Assembly (NCBI RefSeq): GCF_039832105.1
Contig: NZ_JBDOHS010000009.1
Span: 62,001 to 126,000, forward strand
Direction: 5' to 3'
From: Dorea_A sp016295505
GTDB lineage: Bacteria > Bacillota > Clostridia > Lachnospirales > Lachnospiraceae
DNA: 64,000 bases
The notes under the pieces were generated by a model. That model was not told the DNA's origin. It did no database searches and was given only the letters and a program-made list of their open reading frames with translations. Position numbers and translations under genes: made by a program. This document shows, one piece after another, positions 17,629-26,924 of the stretch; the stretch's first letter is position 1; every line of letters begins with the position of its first letter.

Positions 17629-18543
17629 ATGGCTTGTAAATGTAGGATATGTGGAGTAAATGATGTAGAACACGAAGGCGATGTGTGTGAATTATGTGCG
17701 ATCGGGCAGGATCCTTATGCATCTGCGATGCAGAATAACAGTACCAGGAAGGTTGTTCTTGATTATGCAGAGCCTCGCAATGATAGAGAAAGTGGTTATG
17801 GTACCGGAAGCGGAAGAACAAGAAAAGTTCTTCTTGGCGGCGGTGGATCCCTTGTGAATACGGATCCGTATGGGAACAGTATTGTTCCGGAGGCAGATGA
17901 TCAGGTGAAGGTATATCAGGCGGGACAGGTGCCTGTTTCCTCACAGGGACAGACGACGGTGGATCCGGGAAATACGAAGACAGGAGGAGCACATGCGGGA
18001 AAGGCAGCTTCCAAAGGAAATCAGCCGATATGCAGCGGAATTACGAAGAACATATCGGTGGATACACAGAAGAAGTCTTTTATCGGAAAATGGTTCCGGG
18101 CACTGTTCTCCGGAATCCCGATATCGCTGGATGATGATATCACAATGTTTCAGGTGTTCCCGGATTACAGCGGAAGTGCTTTGAATGCACTGGGAAATGC
18201 CTGTGATCAGGTGATTGTGTATGGAAAAGTGAATTCCGGTGCAGTTGCTGAAAATAATGATGTAGAAGTATATGGATACAGAGATTCCAACAATAATGTG
18301 GTCGCAAAGATGATCAAGAATAAAGCGAGTGGAACGACGATCCGCCCGGACCGTACGATTCCGGCCGCTGTAGCGTGGGTCATCACTCTTATTGTTTTCG
18401 GTCTGTTATTCTGCATTTCTACTGCATTTGGCACAGGTGGAATTGTATGGGCCGTTATTATCGTATTATGTCTGACCGGTCTTCCGTTCATCCTTAAGAT
18501 TCTGGCTGTTCTTTTTGGCATTTTCTTTACAAGGAAAAAATAA
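17629..18543 (+). CDS. Zinc-ribbon protein with C-terminal double membrane helix
   Basis: A 304-residue protein, family not recognised. Residues 4-24 carry two CxxC pairs (CRIC and CELC), a treble-clef or ribbon-like metal site. Residues 45-140 are low-complexity and Gly-rich. Residues 145-245 look like a compact domain. Residues 248-300 contain two hydrophobic helices (WVITLIVFGLLFCIS and VIIVLCLTGLPFILK), so the protein is probably membrane-inserted with the ribbon in the cytoplasm. GGGAGG lies 6-8 nt before ATG. It is the first gene of the cluster, 21 nt before the HerA-type ATPase, and may recruit that ATPase to the membrane. Confidence 0.75.
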   Translation: MACKCRICGVNDVEHEGDVCELCAIGQDPYASAMQNNSTRKVVLDYAEPRNDRESGYGTGSGRTRKVLLGGGGSLVNTDPYGNSIVPEADDQVKVYQAGQVPVSSQGQTTVDPGNTKTGGAHAGKAASKGNQPICSGITKNISVDTQKKSFIGKWFRALFSGIPISLDDDITMFQVFPDYSGSALNALGNACDQVIVYGKVNSGAVAENNDVEVYGYRDSNNNVVAKMIKNKASGTTIRPDRTIPAAVAWVITLIVFGLLFCISTAFGTGGIVWAVIIVLCLTGLPFILKILAVLFGIFFTRKK

Positions 18544-18564
18544 CGTAAGACGAGGCATGGTATT

Positions 18565-21243
18565 ATGAACGTACAGTATGGTTATACTTCTTCGGAAAAA
18601 AATATTGCAGTATGCAGAAAAGAACTGGATATGATTCCCAATGGTAATTTTCGTTCAGACGGATATGAAGAATGTCGGAACATGCAGTTTCTGAAGATCT
18701 GCGGAATTACAAGATTCTGGACCTGTGAAGAGAATCTGAATACAGGACTGATGGTGGGAGATATACTGAACAGCTGTGTCAGACACGGAGTTCCATTTGC
18801 ATATGCTGTCATAGGAGACGGAGAAGGGATTAACATCTATATCGGTACGATGAAGGTGCTGCTGGACAGCCTGAAATCTTCCTACGAATCGGAATACCCG
18901 GGAATTGATATGGAATATGTCAGAGATAATCCGCTTCGGAGCTGTCCGAGAGAATACGGAGGACTATTTACGGGAATTCCGACGGATAAGGCGAATGCAG
19001 AGAAAAAGAGCTTTCAGATAGAGAATATCTGCCGGGGAATGCTTGGCAGGAAGTTCTCTTATATCATACTGGCTTCCGGAATCAGTAATATCGCTGTGAC
19101 TTTTGGGCATGAGAGGATTCTCGAAGAGATGGAACAGGTCTTTTCGTTGATCAATCAGACGGTTTCCGGAGGAGCACAGGGCAATCTGACGGCACAGAAG
19201 CAGGACTTTCACAGTAAAAATTATTTTGAGAATCTTGAGATCCTGGAAGGATATCTGAAGGATGGTATCTCAAGAGGAATGTGGAGAATGAATGGTTATT
19301 ATGCGTCGGATAATCAGCTGGATGCGATACGGCTCGGAAATATCATTAAGGCAAGCTTTTCCGGGGAAGAGTCCAGACCGGAACCATTTCGCGTGATAGA
19401 ATACAATTCGATCAGAGACGTGATATCCAATACCTATATGATGGCGGATCTGATCGAGAATCAGGACCTTCATCCGCTGGGAAGATGGCACAGAGACGGA
19501 TTCCAGCAGGATATCACACTTTATATCTATAAATTCCAGACGCTGCTGAACAGTGATCAGCTTGCAACCTTATGTCAGCTGCCGACAAAAGAATTTCCGG
19601 GATATTACATAGATGAATACGTGGAATTTGATGTGGCAGACAGGACAAAAGGGAGCATGCAGTGCCCGGTTGAGATCGGAGATATCAGCATGGCCGGACG
19701 TAACAGCAGTCTGTCTGTAGAGAATAAATATTGTATCGAGAAAAATGATTTTACAAGGCATGCTCTGATCATTGGAATCACCGGAGGAGGAAAGACCAAT
19801 ACCTCCAAGTCGATTCTGAATACACTGTGGAATGCCGGGGAACGGCAAAACAGGGTTCCTTTTATGGTAATTGAATCTGCAAAACGGGAGTACTGGGAAC
19901 TTCGCAATCTGAAAGGATTTGAGGATCTGCTGGTATTCACACTGGGAGCCGAAGCGACAGATACGTCTGTCAGATATCGCATTAACCCATTTGAGACGAA
20001 TCCGGGGATCTCACTGCAGACACATATAGATTATCTGTTGTCGACATTTAAAGCGGCGTTTGATCTGTATCCGCCGATGCCGTATGTGCTGGAAAAGGCG
20101 GTGTACGAGATCTACAGCGACAGGGGATGGGATATCGTAGAAAACCGGAACCTGTATGGACTTACCGAGTATCCGACACTTACGGATCTCTATAATAAGA
20201 TCGCCGTAGTGGTAGACAATATGGGGTATTATCAGGAAGTACAGTCTAATGTAAAGGCAGCACTTCAGGCCCGGGTATATTCGCTGATGATCGGCGGCAA
20301 GGGTGCCATGATGAATACACACAAGTCGGTTCCGATCCGGGAACTGTTGTCAAGACCGGTCGTCATGGAACTGGAGGATCTGGGAGATGACGAGACAAAA
20401 TCCTTTGTGATCGGCATCCTGCTGGTGCAGCTGTATGAATACCGCAAATCGCTTATGACGAAGGGCAGTAAAGATCTGTCACATATTCTGATGATAGAAG
20501 AAGCACATCGTCTTCTGAAAAATGTATCGGAAGGCGGTGAAGGAGGCAATACCAGGGCGAAGTCGGTGGAGTTTTTCTGTAATCTGCTTGCAGAGATCCG
20601 AACCTTTGGACAGGGAATCATTATCGCGGATCAGATTCCGACAAAGATCGCACCGGATACGATAAAAAATACGAATCTGAAGATCGTGCACCGTACAGTC
20701 GCTCTTGAGGACAGAGAGGCCATGGGACGGGCGATGAACATGAATCCGGAACAGATTGAGTATCTGAGCTCCCTGAGAAGAGGATATGCAGCAGTATATG
20801 CGGAAGGAGACAATAAGCCCAAATGCGTAAAGCTACCGCTGGTGCAGTCATTTTACGAGAAGAATCGTCAGGAGGTAATCCGGGAAGTGCAAAGGCGTGT
20901 ACAGGATATCGCCAGTGGATATGATGTGGTTACGGAACATCATATGGGCTGTACGTTCTGTGAACACCGATGCAGGTATTATGAAAGGGTCAAAACCTAT
21001 ATTGACAGCAGAGTAGATACAGAAAAAGTATTGGAAAAGTGGGCGGCCAGAAGCTATCATCCGGCTGTTCTGAACATGTTTTTAAATGCAGGTCTGATGC
21101 AGGGACTGAATCGGGAAAATGATTTTGTCAGCAGATGCTGTATCGGGTATATTCTGCAGAAGAGAAGAGATCTTAATGATGGGCAGCGGCAGAAAATCCT
21201 GGCTGACTATTTAAGATATATACACACTATGAGGAGGGATTAA
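18565..21243 (+). CDS. HerA/FtsK-superfamily ATPase (DUF87-type)
   Basis: An 892-residue ATPase. The first 370 residues are an uncharacterised N-terminal region. Walker A GITGGGKT is at residues 404-411 with Lys410. A second segment follows (ESAKREYWELRNL), and Walker B ILMIEEAHRLL is near 640, with the IRTFGQGIIIADQIPTKI sensor region after it. This is the HerA/VirD4-like arrangement used to pump DNA or protein through rings. The C-terminal 120 residues carry a cysteine cluster (CTFCEHRCRYYE) and a helical tail. No nuclease partner (NurA) or Sir2 is nearby; instead the gene sits with membrane, AAA+ and toxin genes, so protein export is a reasonable hypothesis. Confidence 0.85.
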   Translation: MNVQYGYTSSEKNIAVCRKELDMIPNGNFRSDGYEECRNMQFLKICGITRFWTCEENLNTGLMVGDILNSCVRHGVPFAYAVIGDGEGINIYIGTMKVLLDSLKSSYESEYPGIDMEYVRDNPLRSCPREYGGLFTGIPTDKANAEKKSFQIENICRGMLGRKFSYIILASGISNIAVTFGHERILEEMEQVFSLINQTVSGGAQGNLTAQKQDFHSKNYFENLEILEGYLKDGISRGMWRMNGYYASDNQLDAIRLGNIIKASFSGEESRPEPFRVIEYNSIRDVISNTYMMADLIENQDLHPLGRWHRDGFQQDITLYIYKFQTLLNSDQLATLCQLPTKEFPGYYIDEYVEFDVADRTKGSMQCPVEIGDISMAGRNSSLSVENKYCIEKNDFTRHALIIGITGGGKTNTSKSILNTLWNAGERQNRVPFMVIESAKREYWELRNLKGFEDLLVFTLGAEATDTSVRYRINPFETNPGISLQTHIDYLLSTFKAAFDLYPPMPYVLEKAVYEIYSDRGWDIVENRNLYGLTEYPTLTDLYNKIAVVVDNMGYYQEVQSNVKAALQARVYSLMIGGKGAMMNTHKSVPIRELLSRPVVMELEDLGDDETKSFVIGILLVQLYEYRKSLMTKGSKDLSHILMIEEAHRLLKNVSEGGEGGNTRAKSVEFFCNLLAEIRTFGQGIIIADQIPTKIAPDTIKNTNLKIVHRTVALEDREAMGRAMNMNPEQIEYLSSLRRGYAAVYAEGDNKPKCVKLPLVQSFYEKNRQEVIREVQRRVQDIASGYDVVTEHHMGCTFCEHRCRYYERVKTYIDSRVDTEKVLEKWAARSYHPAVLNMFLNAGLMQGLNRENDFVSRCCIGYILQKRRDLNDGQRQKILADYLRYIHTMRRD

Positions 21244-21245
21244 GT

Positions 21246-22973
21246 ATGGCAGAAGTTACATCAATTCGACCGGCCGACCTGAGGGCAATTGAGAATAATC
21301 TGGGAGCGATCCACAGAGATCTTCAGACTCTGGATTCGGAGATCGGAGGAGTAAGAAATGACGTGAAAGTCGTGTATGATGAGATCGGCAGTCTTGCTGC
21401 TGAATTCCACGACTTTGTAAATGTATAGGTTCGGGCGAACAGACTGGGACAGGCAGAAACCCGTCTGGTAAAGATTCGTCAGGAACTGGAGAAGAAATAT
21501 GGTCATTATGATATCGTCAGAAGAACAACGACAGGTATCCTTCAGGCTGATGACCTTGGAATTGTAAAGAAAGATACGATCAGCAGTGCTACTGAGGAAA
21601 TCATGATCTCCACACCGGGATACTGGCTTGCACCTTGTCTGGTTGCACTTGCCGCATGGATCAATGACCAGCCGGAACTGGCAGAAAAGGCATTGAAAGA
21701 AGGGATTAAACGTAATGATGAAAAGACGTCTCTGTTTTTTGCCCTGATCTGCAGAAGAGCGGATCGGAAACAGGCATGCCTGAAGTGGACACAGCGTTAT
21801 CTGGAAAATCAGGATGAAGAAGATCTTGACAGAAAAGCAATCATTGTCCTGGATGCATATGCCGGCGGACTTCTGGGAGCAGATTCTGAGGGTGTGATCT
21901 CCAGACAGATCGGAGACTGGATGGAACATCTTTCCGAAAAACCGGGCTTTTTTGAAAATCAGACAGCACAGTGGTCAGACGCTATTAATGCCAAGCGTGA
22001 GCCAATCGATACCAATTCTTATGTATACCTGAAGAAGTACAGTAAGACATGGCCGGTATTGGAGGATATTCTGGAAGGAGCCAATCTTCATGCCAAGATG
22101 CTGGATTACTTTACCAATATCTTTACACAGGAAGCATCTACGGATTCCATTAAAGAGCAGCTGGATGAGATCCTGAACAGTCTGGTGACGGATTTTGATG
22201 ACGAAGAATTGCCGCTGCGAAAAGAAGAAAAATTCGAACAGTTTGTAGTTGATTTTGGCGGAGATGAAAACAGAGCAAAACAGAATATGGCAATAGAACA
22301 GACCGCATTTGAAACGCATAAAGACTTTACCCAGTTGCTGACTGATGCGGCAATGAAGCCGGAGAGCTCTCATTCCAGCGTTTCTACGCAGAAATTTGCA
22401 CTTGCGCTGTCAAAGGAATGGGTAAGTAATGCCTATAATGATGTCATTGCTCAGAATCGCATGAAGATTCCGAATGAGATCGAGATCAATATTGATACAT
22501 TTAATGATAAGACAACAGACGGACAGAATGAAGCAGAGCTGATCTACAAGTTTAATACCCTTGTAGACAATGAAAAAGCAAATGCACTTGCACAGTGTGT
22601 GATGTCTGCATTTGATACATACAGCCTGTACGCAGGAGCAGCCGTTGCCGCAATTGGTGTGTTCATGTTTATTGCCGGAAGCGTATTTCTGGGACTGATC
22701 GCGTTGATTGCAGGAGCAGGGCTGGTACTGAATCATTTCTCCAAGAAAAAGAAGATTGAAGCAAATCGTCAGAGTATTGAGGCACAGTATGAACAGAAAC
22801 GTACGAATGGTTCACAGCTGATACGGGCGACGCTCGCAGAAGTGGTTGATTTCAGAGCCGAGTTTGCTGCAAAGGATGCAGAAAGCCAGAAGGTAGTTGA
22901 TTTCCTGGAGCAGATATCTCCGGATCAGTATGTACGTAAACTTGCTGAGACTAACAGAAGAATCAAGATGTAG
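21246..22973 (+). pseudogene. Large two-TM helical protein interrupted by an in-frame TAG at codon 61
   Basis: Starting at ATG 21246 the frame runs 60 codons to TAG 21426-21428 and then continues, open and in the same frame, to TAG at 22971-22973, giving 575 codons in all. Both parts read as one protein: helices before the TAG (NNLGAIHRDLQTLDSEIGG) continue into LGQAETRLVKIRQELEKKY after it. A CAG-to-TAG change (Gln61) is the simplest explanation. Two hydrophobic helices lie near residues 462-492, followed by a long coiled coil. The downstream part could restart at ATG 21603 (GAGGA a few nt upstream). Function unknown; it lies between the HerA ATPase and the repeat protein, so it is probably structural. 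Readthrough, suppression or assembly error remain possible. Confidence 0.8.
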
Positions 22974-22984
22974 GGGGGAAGACG

Positions 22985-23566
22985 ATGAATGCAAGATCAA
23001 AAGCGGATTTTATAAATTCAGTTGCGGGAGGAATGATACCATGCCCGAACTGTCAGAAATTGAATGAACCGGATTCCAAGTTCTGTGAAGCTTGCGGTAC
23101 ACGTCTGGTGAAACCGGAAGAGCCAAAGCCGGAAGCAACACCTGCATTTGAACCGGTGAAGAAAGTAGAACCGGCACCTGCATTTGAGCCGGTGAAAAAG
23201 GTAGAACCGGCACCTGCATTTGAGCCGGTGAAGAAAGTAGAACCGACACCTGCATTTGAGCCGGTGAAAAAGGTAGAACCGGCACCTGCATTTGAGCCGG
23301 TGAAGAAGGTGGAACCGGCACCTGCATTTGAGCCGGTGAAAAAGGTGGAACCGGCACCTGCATTTGAGCCGGTGAAAAAGGTGGAACCGGCACCTGCATT
23401 TGAGCCGGTGAAAAAGGTGGAACCGGCACCTGCATTTGAGCCGGTGAAAAAGACAGAAATAAAACGGGATGTGGTATATCAGGAACCGGAGAGCGTATTT
23501 GCAAAAGGACTTCCGGATTGGGATATGGTACCTCCACAGGTTATGGTCAGGAGGAAGAAGAGATAA
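22985..23566 (+). CDS. Zinc-ribbon protein with nine 12-residue Pro/Lys/Glu repeats
   Basis: A 193-residue protein. Residues 18-40 form a zinc ribbon (CPNCQKLNEPDSKFCEACG). Residues 53-160 are nine copies of PAFEPVKKVEPA, changing only in the linker (EPT once, KTEIK at the end). The last 30 residues are non-repetitive. The repeats are proline-rich, extended and alternately charged, suggesting a flexible spacer or docking ladder between the ribbon and the tail. GGGGGGA lies 7-10 nt before ATG. The stop overlaps the next start (TAATG), so the two products are made together. Homology-independent function unknown. Confidence 0.8.
   Translation: MNARSKADFINSVAGGMIPCPNCQKLNEPDSKFCEACGTRLVKPEEPKPEATPAFEPVKKVEPAPAFEPVKKVEPAPAFEPVKKVEPTPAFEPVKKVEPAPAFEPVKKVEPAPAFEPVKKVEPAPAFEPVKKVEPAPAFEPVKKVEPAPAFEPVKKTEIKRDVVYQEPESVFAKGLPDWDMVPPQVMVRRKKR
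23141..23464 (+). repeat. Nine tandem 36-bp coding repeats
   Basis: The unit begins at CCT GCA TTT GAG CCG GTG and is 36 bp. Synonymous changes follow an alternating pattern in the first copies (AAGAAAGTA versus AAAAAGGTA), suggesting growth by duplication of a 72-bp dimer; the later copies share GTGGAA and look recently expanded. Copy number is likely to vary between strains. Confidence 0.9.
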
Positions 23567-24030
23567 TGATACCGGCACCACATACATATGCAGAATGGGT
23601 AAATGTACTTGAAATCTTCAAAGCCAGGACAGATGATTTTGAAGTTCTGGAAGCGATGCAGAATGGCACGATCGAATGGCAGGCAGGAGTTGCAGACCGG
23701 TTTGTGAAGCGTTTGATCGATGCCGTAAATGACAGGCTGAATCATGCAACAGATAAGTTGAATAAAGATATGCAGCGAGCAGGATGGAGCGAAGGCGCAC
23801 TCGTTCAGGCATTACTTGCTGCCAGAAAAGAATATGCTTTTCTGGCAAGAGCCATTAATCTGCCGGTACTGCCGGAAAAGGACAGACAGCAGTATGTACA
23901 GTTAGTAGTTGATTATGTCAATGAAAGGCAGGAGCAGCTGGAACAGTCCGCACTGGATAATCAGCGCAAGTATGACAGAAGTGGAAAGCTGCTCAGTATT
24001 GTGAAAAATCACAAGGTGAATGCGATCTGA
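23566..24030 (+). CDS. Conserved helical protein of the HerA cluster
   Basis: A 154-residue, mostly alpha-helical soluble protein, family not recognised. It has a helix-rich core (WQAGVADRFVKRLIDAVNDR) and a charged C-terminal coiled-coil-like segment (DYVNERQEQLEQSALDNQRK). I chose ATG 23566, which overlaps the preceding stop as TAATG and has AGGAGG at 23549-23554; the upstream in-frame ATG 23518 would lie inside the preceding gene. It is followed 16 nt later by the AAA+ ATPase and may be an adaptor or a substrate of it. Confidence 0.75.
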   Translation: MIPAPHTYAEWVNVLEIFKARTDDFEVLEAMQNGTIEWQAGVADRFVKRLIDAVNDRLNHATDKLNKDMQRAGWSEGALVQALLAARKEYAFLARAINLPVLPEKDRQQYVQLVVDYVNERQEQLEQSALDNQRKYDRSGKLLSIVKNHKVNAI

Positions 24031-24046
24031 AAAGGAGAAGAGTGAA

Positions 24047-25624
24047 ATGAGCGATATTAATAAAAGTAAGGAATTGCTGAAAAGATATTCGATTGCACGA
24101 ATTCCGTTCATCTCTATCAATACGATTGAGCCTGGTCGTACACTCGATGCGTTAAAAGAGATTGCAGATGAACTGCAGCTTCCATTCTATGCACATACGC
24201 TGACGAAAGGTGTATATGATATTTCAACGGATAAATCTTTGTGTGATGACAAGTCTGTATATGGCGCAATTGACTTTATGACAGAGCAGATGAAGAGAAA
24301 GCAGTACCTCACGATTGTCTTGACAGAGGTGCCTGATCTCAGTACGGAAAACAGTGATTCAAAACAGATACTGGCACTGGTAAATCTGGCAAATGAATCC
24401 GGCGGAATGGTAATTGTACTGACGAATAATTCTGTATGGAATCAGCTGCAGCGCCAGGGCATGACAATCAAGATTGATCTGCCGAACGAAGATGAGATGT
24501 ACGCTATTATCAAAGAGTATATTGATGATTACCGAAATGAGATTCCGATTGAGTGGGACAATACAGATATTCGGGAGGCTGCATCCACACTGGCAGGCGT
24601 GACTCGTATTGAAGCGGAAAATGTAATTGCAGCACTGATTGCGAATAAGTGCATCCGCAAGTCTGATATGGATGAGATCCGTTATGCGAAGGACAGATTG
24701 TTTTCTGATATCTCAGGACTTGAAAAAATTGATGTGGATGAGAGTGTCAAGGATGTCGGAGGTCTGGCCGGACTTCGAAAATGGCTGGATGAGAAAAAAG
24801 AGCTTCTGACTCCGGAAAAGAGAGACGAGCTCCGTTCCAAAGGCCTTCAGCCGCCGCGGGGAATTCTGTTGGTTGGTGTTCCGGGCTGTGGAAAATCTCT
24901 TTCTGCGAAGTCGATTTCTGCGAATTGGAAACTTCCATTATACCGACTGGATTTTGCGACAGTTCAGGGAAGCTATGTGGGACAGTCCGAGCAGCAGCTG
25001 AAGGATGCATTGACGACTGCGGAAAATGTATCTCCGTGTATTCTCTGGATTGACGAGATTGAAAAAGGTCTGTCTGGAGCCACGGGAGGTTCAGGTGACG
25101 GCGGTGTATCGACCAGAATGGTAGGACAGTTCCTGTTCTGGATGCAGGAGTGTAAAAAACAGGTGTTTGTGGTTGCAACTGCAAATGATGTATCTATGCT
25201 CCCATCAGAGCTCCTGAGACGAGGCCGTTTTGATGAACTGTTCTTTGTTGATCTGCCGACAGCAGAGGAAAGAAAAGATATTCTGGCCTTGTATATGCGT
25301 AAATATCTGAATCTCGAATTCAGTGGAGAGTTTGCGGATAAGATTGTAGAACTGAGTGATGGATTTACAGGTGCTGACCTTGAGTCAACGGTCAGAGACC
25401 TGGCATATAGATCTATTGCAAATGATAATTTTGTTATGAGTGCAGAGAATATCATCAATGCATTCAATAATGTTGTGCCGCTTTCACAGACAAGTCCTGA
25501 AAAGATTGAGTCTATCAGAGATTGGGGAAAAGAAAGAGCCGTGCCGGCTTCCGGAAAACCGATTGGTGGAGAGCAGATTGCCCTTAAGAAGAGCGGACCA
25601 AAGACACGAAAAGTATTAGTATAG
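24047..25624 (+). CDS. Ycf46-like AAA+ ATPase
   Basis: A 525-residue AAA+ protein. Residues 1-190 look like a degenerate ATPase domain (FISINTIEPGRTLDALKEIA, later ILALVNLANESGG) without Walker motifs. Residues 240-480 are an active AAA module: Walker A GVPGCGKS (277-284), Walker B LWIDE (about 334-338), sensor VVATANDVSMLP and arginine finger RRGRFDE, then GFTGADLESTVRDLAYRS in the lid. A dead-plus-live tandem with this N-terminal start is the Ycf46 pattern. It has no FtsH protease domain. GGAG 9 nt upstream supports ATG 24047. Within this cluster it could remodel or unfold an exported protein; this is inference. Confidence 0.85.
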   Translation: MSDINKSKELLKRYSIARIPFISINTIEPGRTLDALKEIADELQLPFYAHTLTKGVYDISTDKSLCDDKSVYGAIDFMTEQMKRKQYLTIVLTEVPDLSTENSDSKQILALVNLANESGGMVIVLTNNSVWNQLQRQGMTIKIDLPNEDEMYAIIKEYIDDYRNEIPIEWDNTDIREAASTLAGVTRIEAENVIAALIANKCIRKSDMDEIRYAKDRLFSDISGLEKIDVDESVKDVGGLAGLRKWLDEKKELLTPEKRDELRSKGLQPPRGILLVGVPGCGKSLSAKSISANWKLPLYRLDFATVQGSYVGQSEQQLKDALTTAENVSPCILWIDEIEKGLSGATGGSGDGGVSTRMVGQFLFWMQECKKQVFVVATANDVSMLPSELLRRGRFDELFFVDLPTAEERKDILALYMRKYLNLEFSGEFADKIVELSDGFTGADLESTVRDLAYRSIANDNFVMSAENIINAFNNVVPLSQTSPEKIESIRDWGKERAVPASGKPIGGEQIALKKSGPKTRKVLV

Positions 25625-25636
25625 CTGATCATGTCA

Positions 25637-25681
25637 CAGACGCGGAGGACTATCTGTCATACAGAAGGGCATCCGCGTCTG
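25637..25681 (+). terminator. Hairpin between the machinery genes and the toxin gene
   Basis: Perfect 10-bp arms CAGACGCGGA (25637-25646) and TCCGCGTCTG (25672-25681), with a nested CTGT/ACAG hairpin in the loop, are followed by CTTTATATG. The T-run is poor, so it is a partial terminator or a processing signal that could lower expression of the downstream toxin gene. Confidence 0.55.
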
Positions 25682-25735
25682 CTTTATATGTAACAGGAGA
25701 TTTCAGGGGTAATTATGGAATGATAGGAGAAAGTG

Positions 25736-26923
25736 ATGTCAGGGAATATGGAAACCGGTGGCCATTCCTCTGCGGAAGGAGGAGAAGGGCACAGTGAAGT
25801 ACAGGAAACCACGGTGAATATTGAAAGCGTATCTGAAACCGGGGAAATGGATGAAAGTTTTGAAGACTGTGAATTGAAAGAAGGAACCATTGGAAAACAA
25901 TCTGAGATTCAGGAGATGGAAGAAGAGGACTTCAGTGACTGCGCTAAAAATGAAGAAATTGCCGGGGAGACAGAGAAAAAAGTGCCGGATGAGACAAAAG
26001 AAACAGAAGAGGTAGCGAAAGAAACAGAAGAGATATCGAAAGAAACAGAAGAACTGCCGGAAGAGAGACTTGAGAATGCTTTGCTCGAACAAAAGAAGAT
26101 GAGCGAAGAGATGGATAGAAAGTTTGAGGATGTACTGTCAAAAGAAATTGGATCAGATGAGTACAAAGAAGCGCTGAAAGAGTATAATGATCTCAAGGCA
26201 CAGAAGGAAGAACTGGATGAAAAGATTCAGTCAATGGAATCGAAAAAAGATCTTGTGGAAGAAAAAACTTCTTATGAGAATCTCACAGAATATATGAATG
26301 CGCATAATTATGGGCGAGAAGACTATGAGACCTATTCTCAGGATCCGGAGTGGCGAAGATTACATAAGCAGGAGTTCCCGGATTATGAGCTTCCGCCGCT
26401 TAAAGAAAATGACAACACACAAGAGTGGAAAAGGATGTCTGTTGAGATGTCTCCGCAGGAGAATCTGGAAGCAACAAATCCGAATTTTGAGTCCGGTATA
26501 GAATGGCAAACCAACTGTCAGAGATGCGTTCCCACTTATGAGATGAGGGAGCGAGGCTATGATGTCACAGCTCTTCCGTGTACGGATGCGGATGATTATC
26601 TGTCTTACCATCCATTTGAAGTATGGGAAGACGCTGATATTCAGGCTACGATCGGAGATGGAAAAGCGGATATTGAAAGCGCCATGAATGAGTGGGGTGA
26701 CGGCTCTCGTGCCCAGGTTGTAGTTCTGTGGGAGGTCGGAGACGGCGGACATACATTTATTGCAGAACAGAGGGATGGAAAGACGTACTTTACAGATCCG
26801 CAGACCGGAGAATCGGATGTATCATGGTATTTTGATAATGTCAAAGATAACTGTACTCTTTACTGTCGGATCGATGATGCAAAAACTTCGAAAAAAATAA
26901 CAGAGTGTTGTAAAGGGGTTTAG
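25736..26923 (+). CDS. Polymorphic toxin with papain-fold (Tox-PL) C-terminal domain
   Basis: A 395-residue protein. Residues 1-110 are very acidic and low-complexity; 110-200 form a coiled coil; about 200-255 are a linker; 256-395 match the papain-fold toxin domain. The core shows TNCQRCVPTYEMRERGYDV, GGHTFIAE and FTDPQTGE, giving a Cys261/His339/Asp354 triad, with Cys264 nearby. Such domains are deamidases or proteases acting in a target cell. There is no signal peptide, LXG or RHS leader, so a dedicated route is needed. ATG 25736 (AGGAGA 5 nt upstream) is preferred to GTG 25733. An immunity-like gene follows 1 nt later. Toxicity and target are inferred from the fold. Confidence 0.85.
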   Translation: MSGNMETGGHSSAEGGEGHSEVQETTVNIESVSETGEMDESFEDCELKEGTIGKQSEIQEMEEEDFSDCAKNEEIAGETEKKVPDETKETEEVAKETEEISKETEELPEERLENALLEQKKMSEEMDRKFEDVLSKEIGSDEYKEALKEYNDLKAQKEELDEKIQSMESKKDLVEEKTSYENLTEYMNAHNYGREDYETYSQDPEWRRLHKQEFPDYELPPLKENDNTQEWKRMSVEMSPQENLEATNPNFESGIEWQTNCQRCVPTYEMRERGYDVTALPCTDADDYLSYHPFEVWEDADIQATIGDGKADIESAMNEWGDGSRAQVVVLWEVGDGGHTFIAEQRDGKTYFTDPQTGESDVSWYFDNVKDNCTLYCRIDDAKTSKKITECCKGV

Positions 26924-26924
26924 A

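Noticed and set aside
21426..21428. TAG as a pyrrolysine codon
   Set aside because: Pyrrolysine is restricted to methylamine methyltransferases and a few organisms with pyl genes; the context here suggests a simple Gln-to-stop change and no pyl genes are visible.
23141..23464. CRISPR-like direct repeats
   Set aside because: The 36-bp units are contiguous with no spacers and lie in an open coding frame.
23010..23587. Two minus-strand frames of 175-189 codons with repeated LFHRLKCRC-like or FSPAQMQVP-like peptides
   Set aside because: They are the reverse complement of the 36-bp coding repeats; the plus-strand frame has the zinc ribbon, ribosome site and operon context.
17629..26923. Type VII (Ess) or contractile injection system
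   Set aside because: No WXG100 proteins, EssB-like parts, sheath, tube or baseplate genes were found; only the FtsK/HerA-type ATPase is shared with T7SS.
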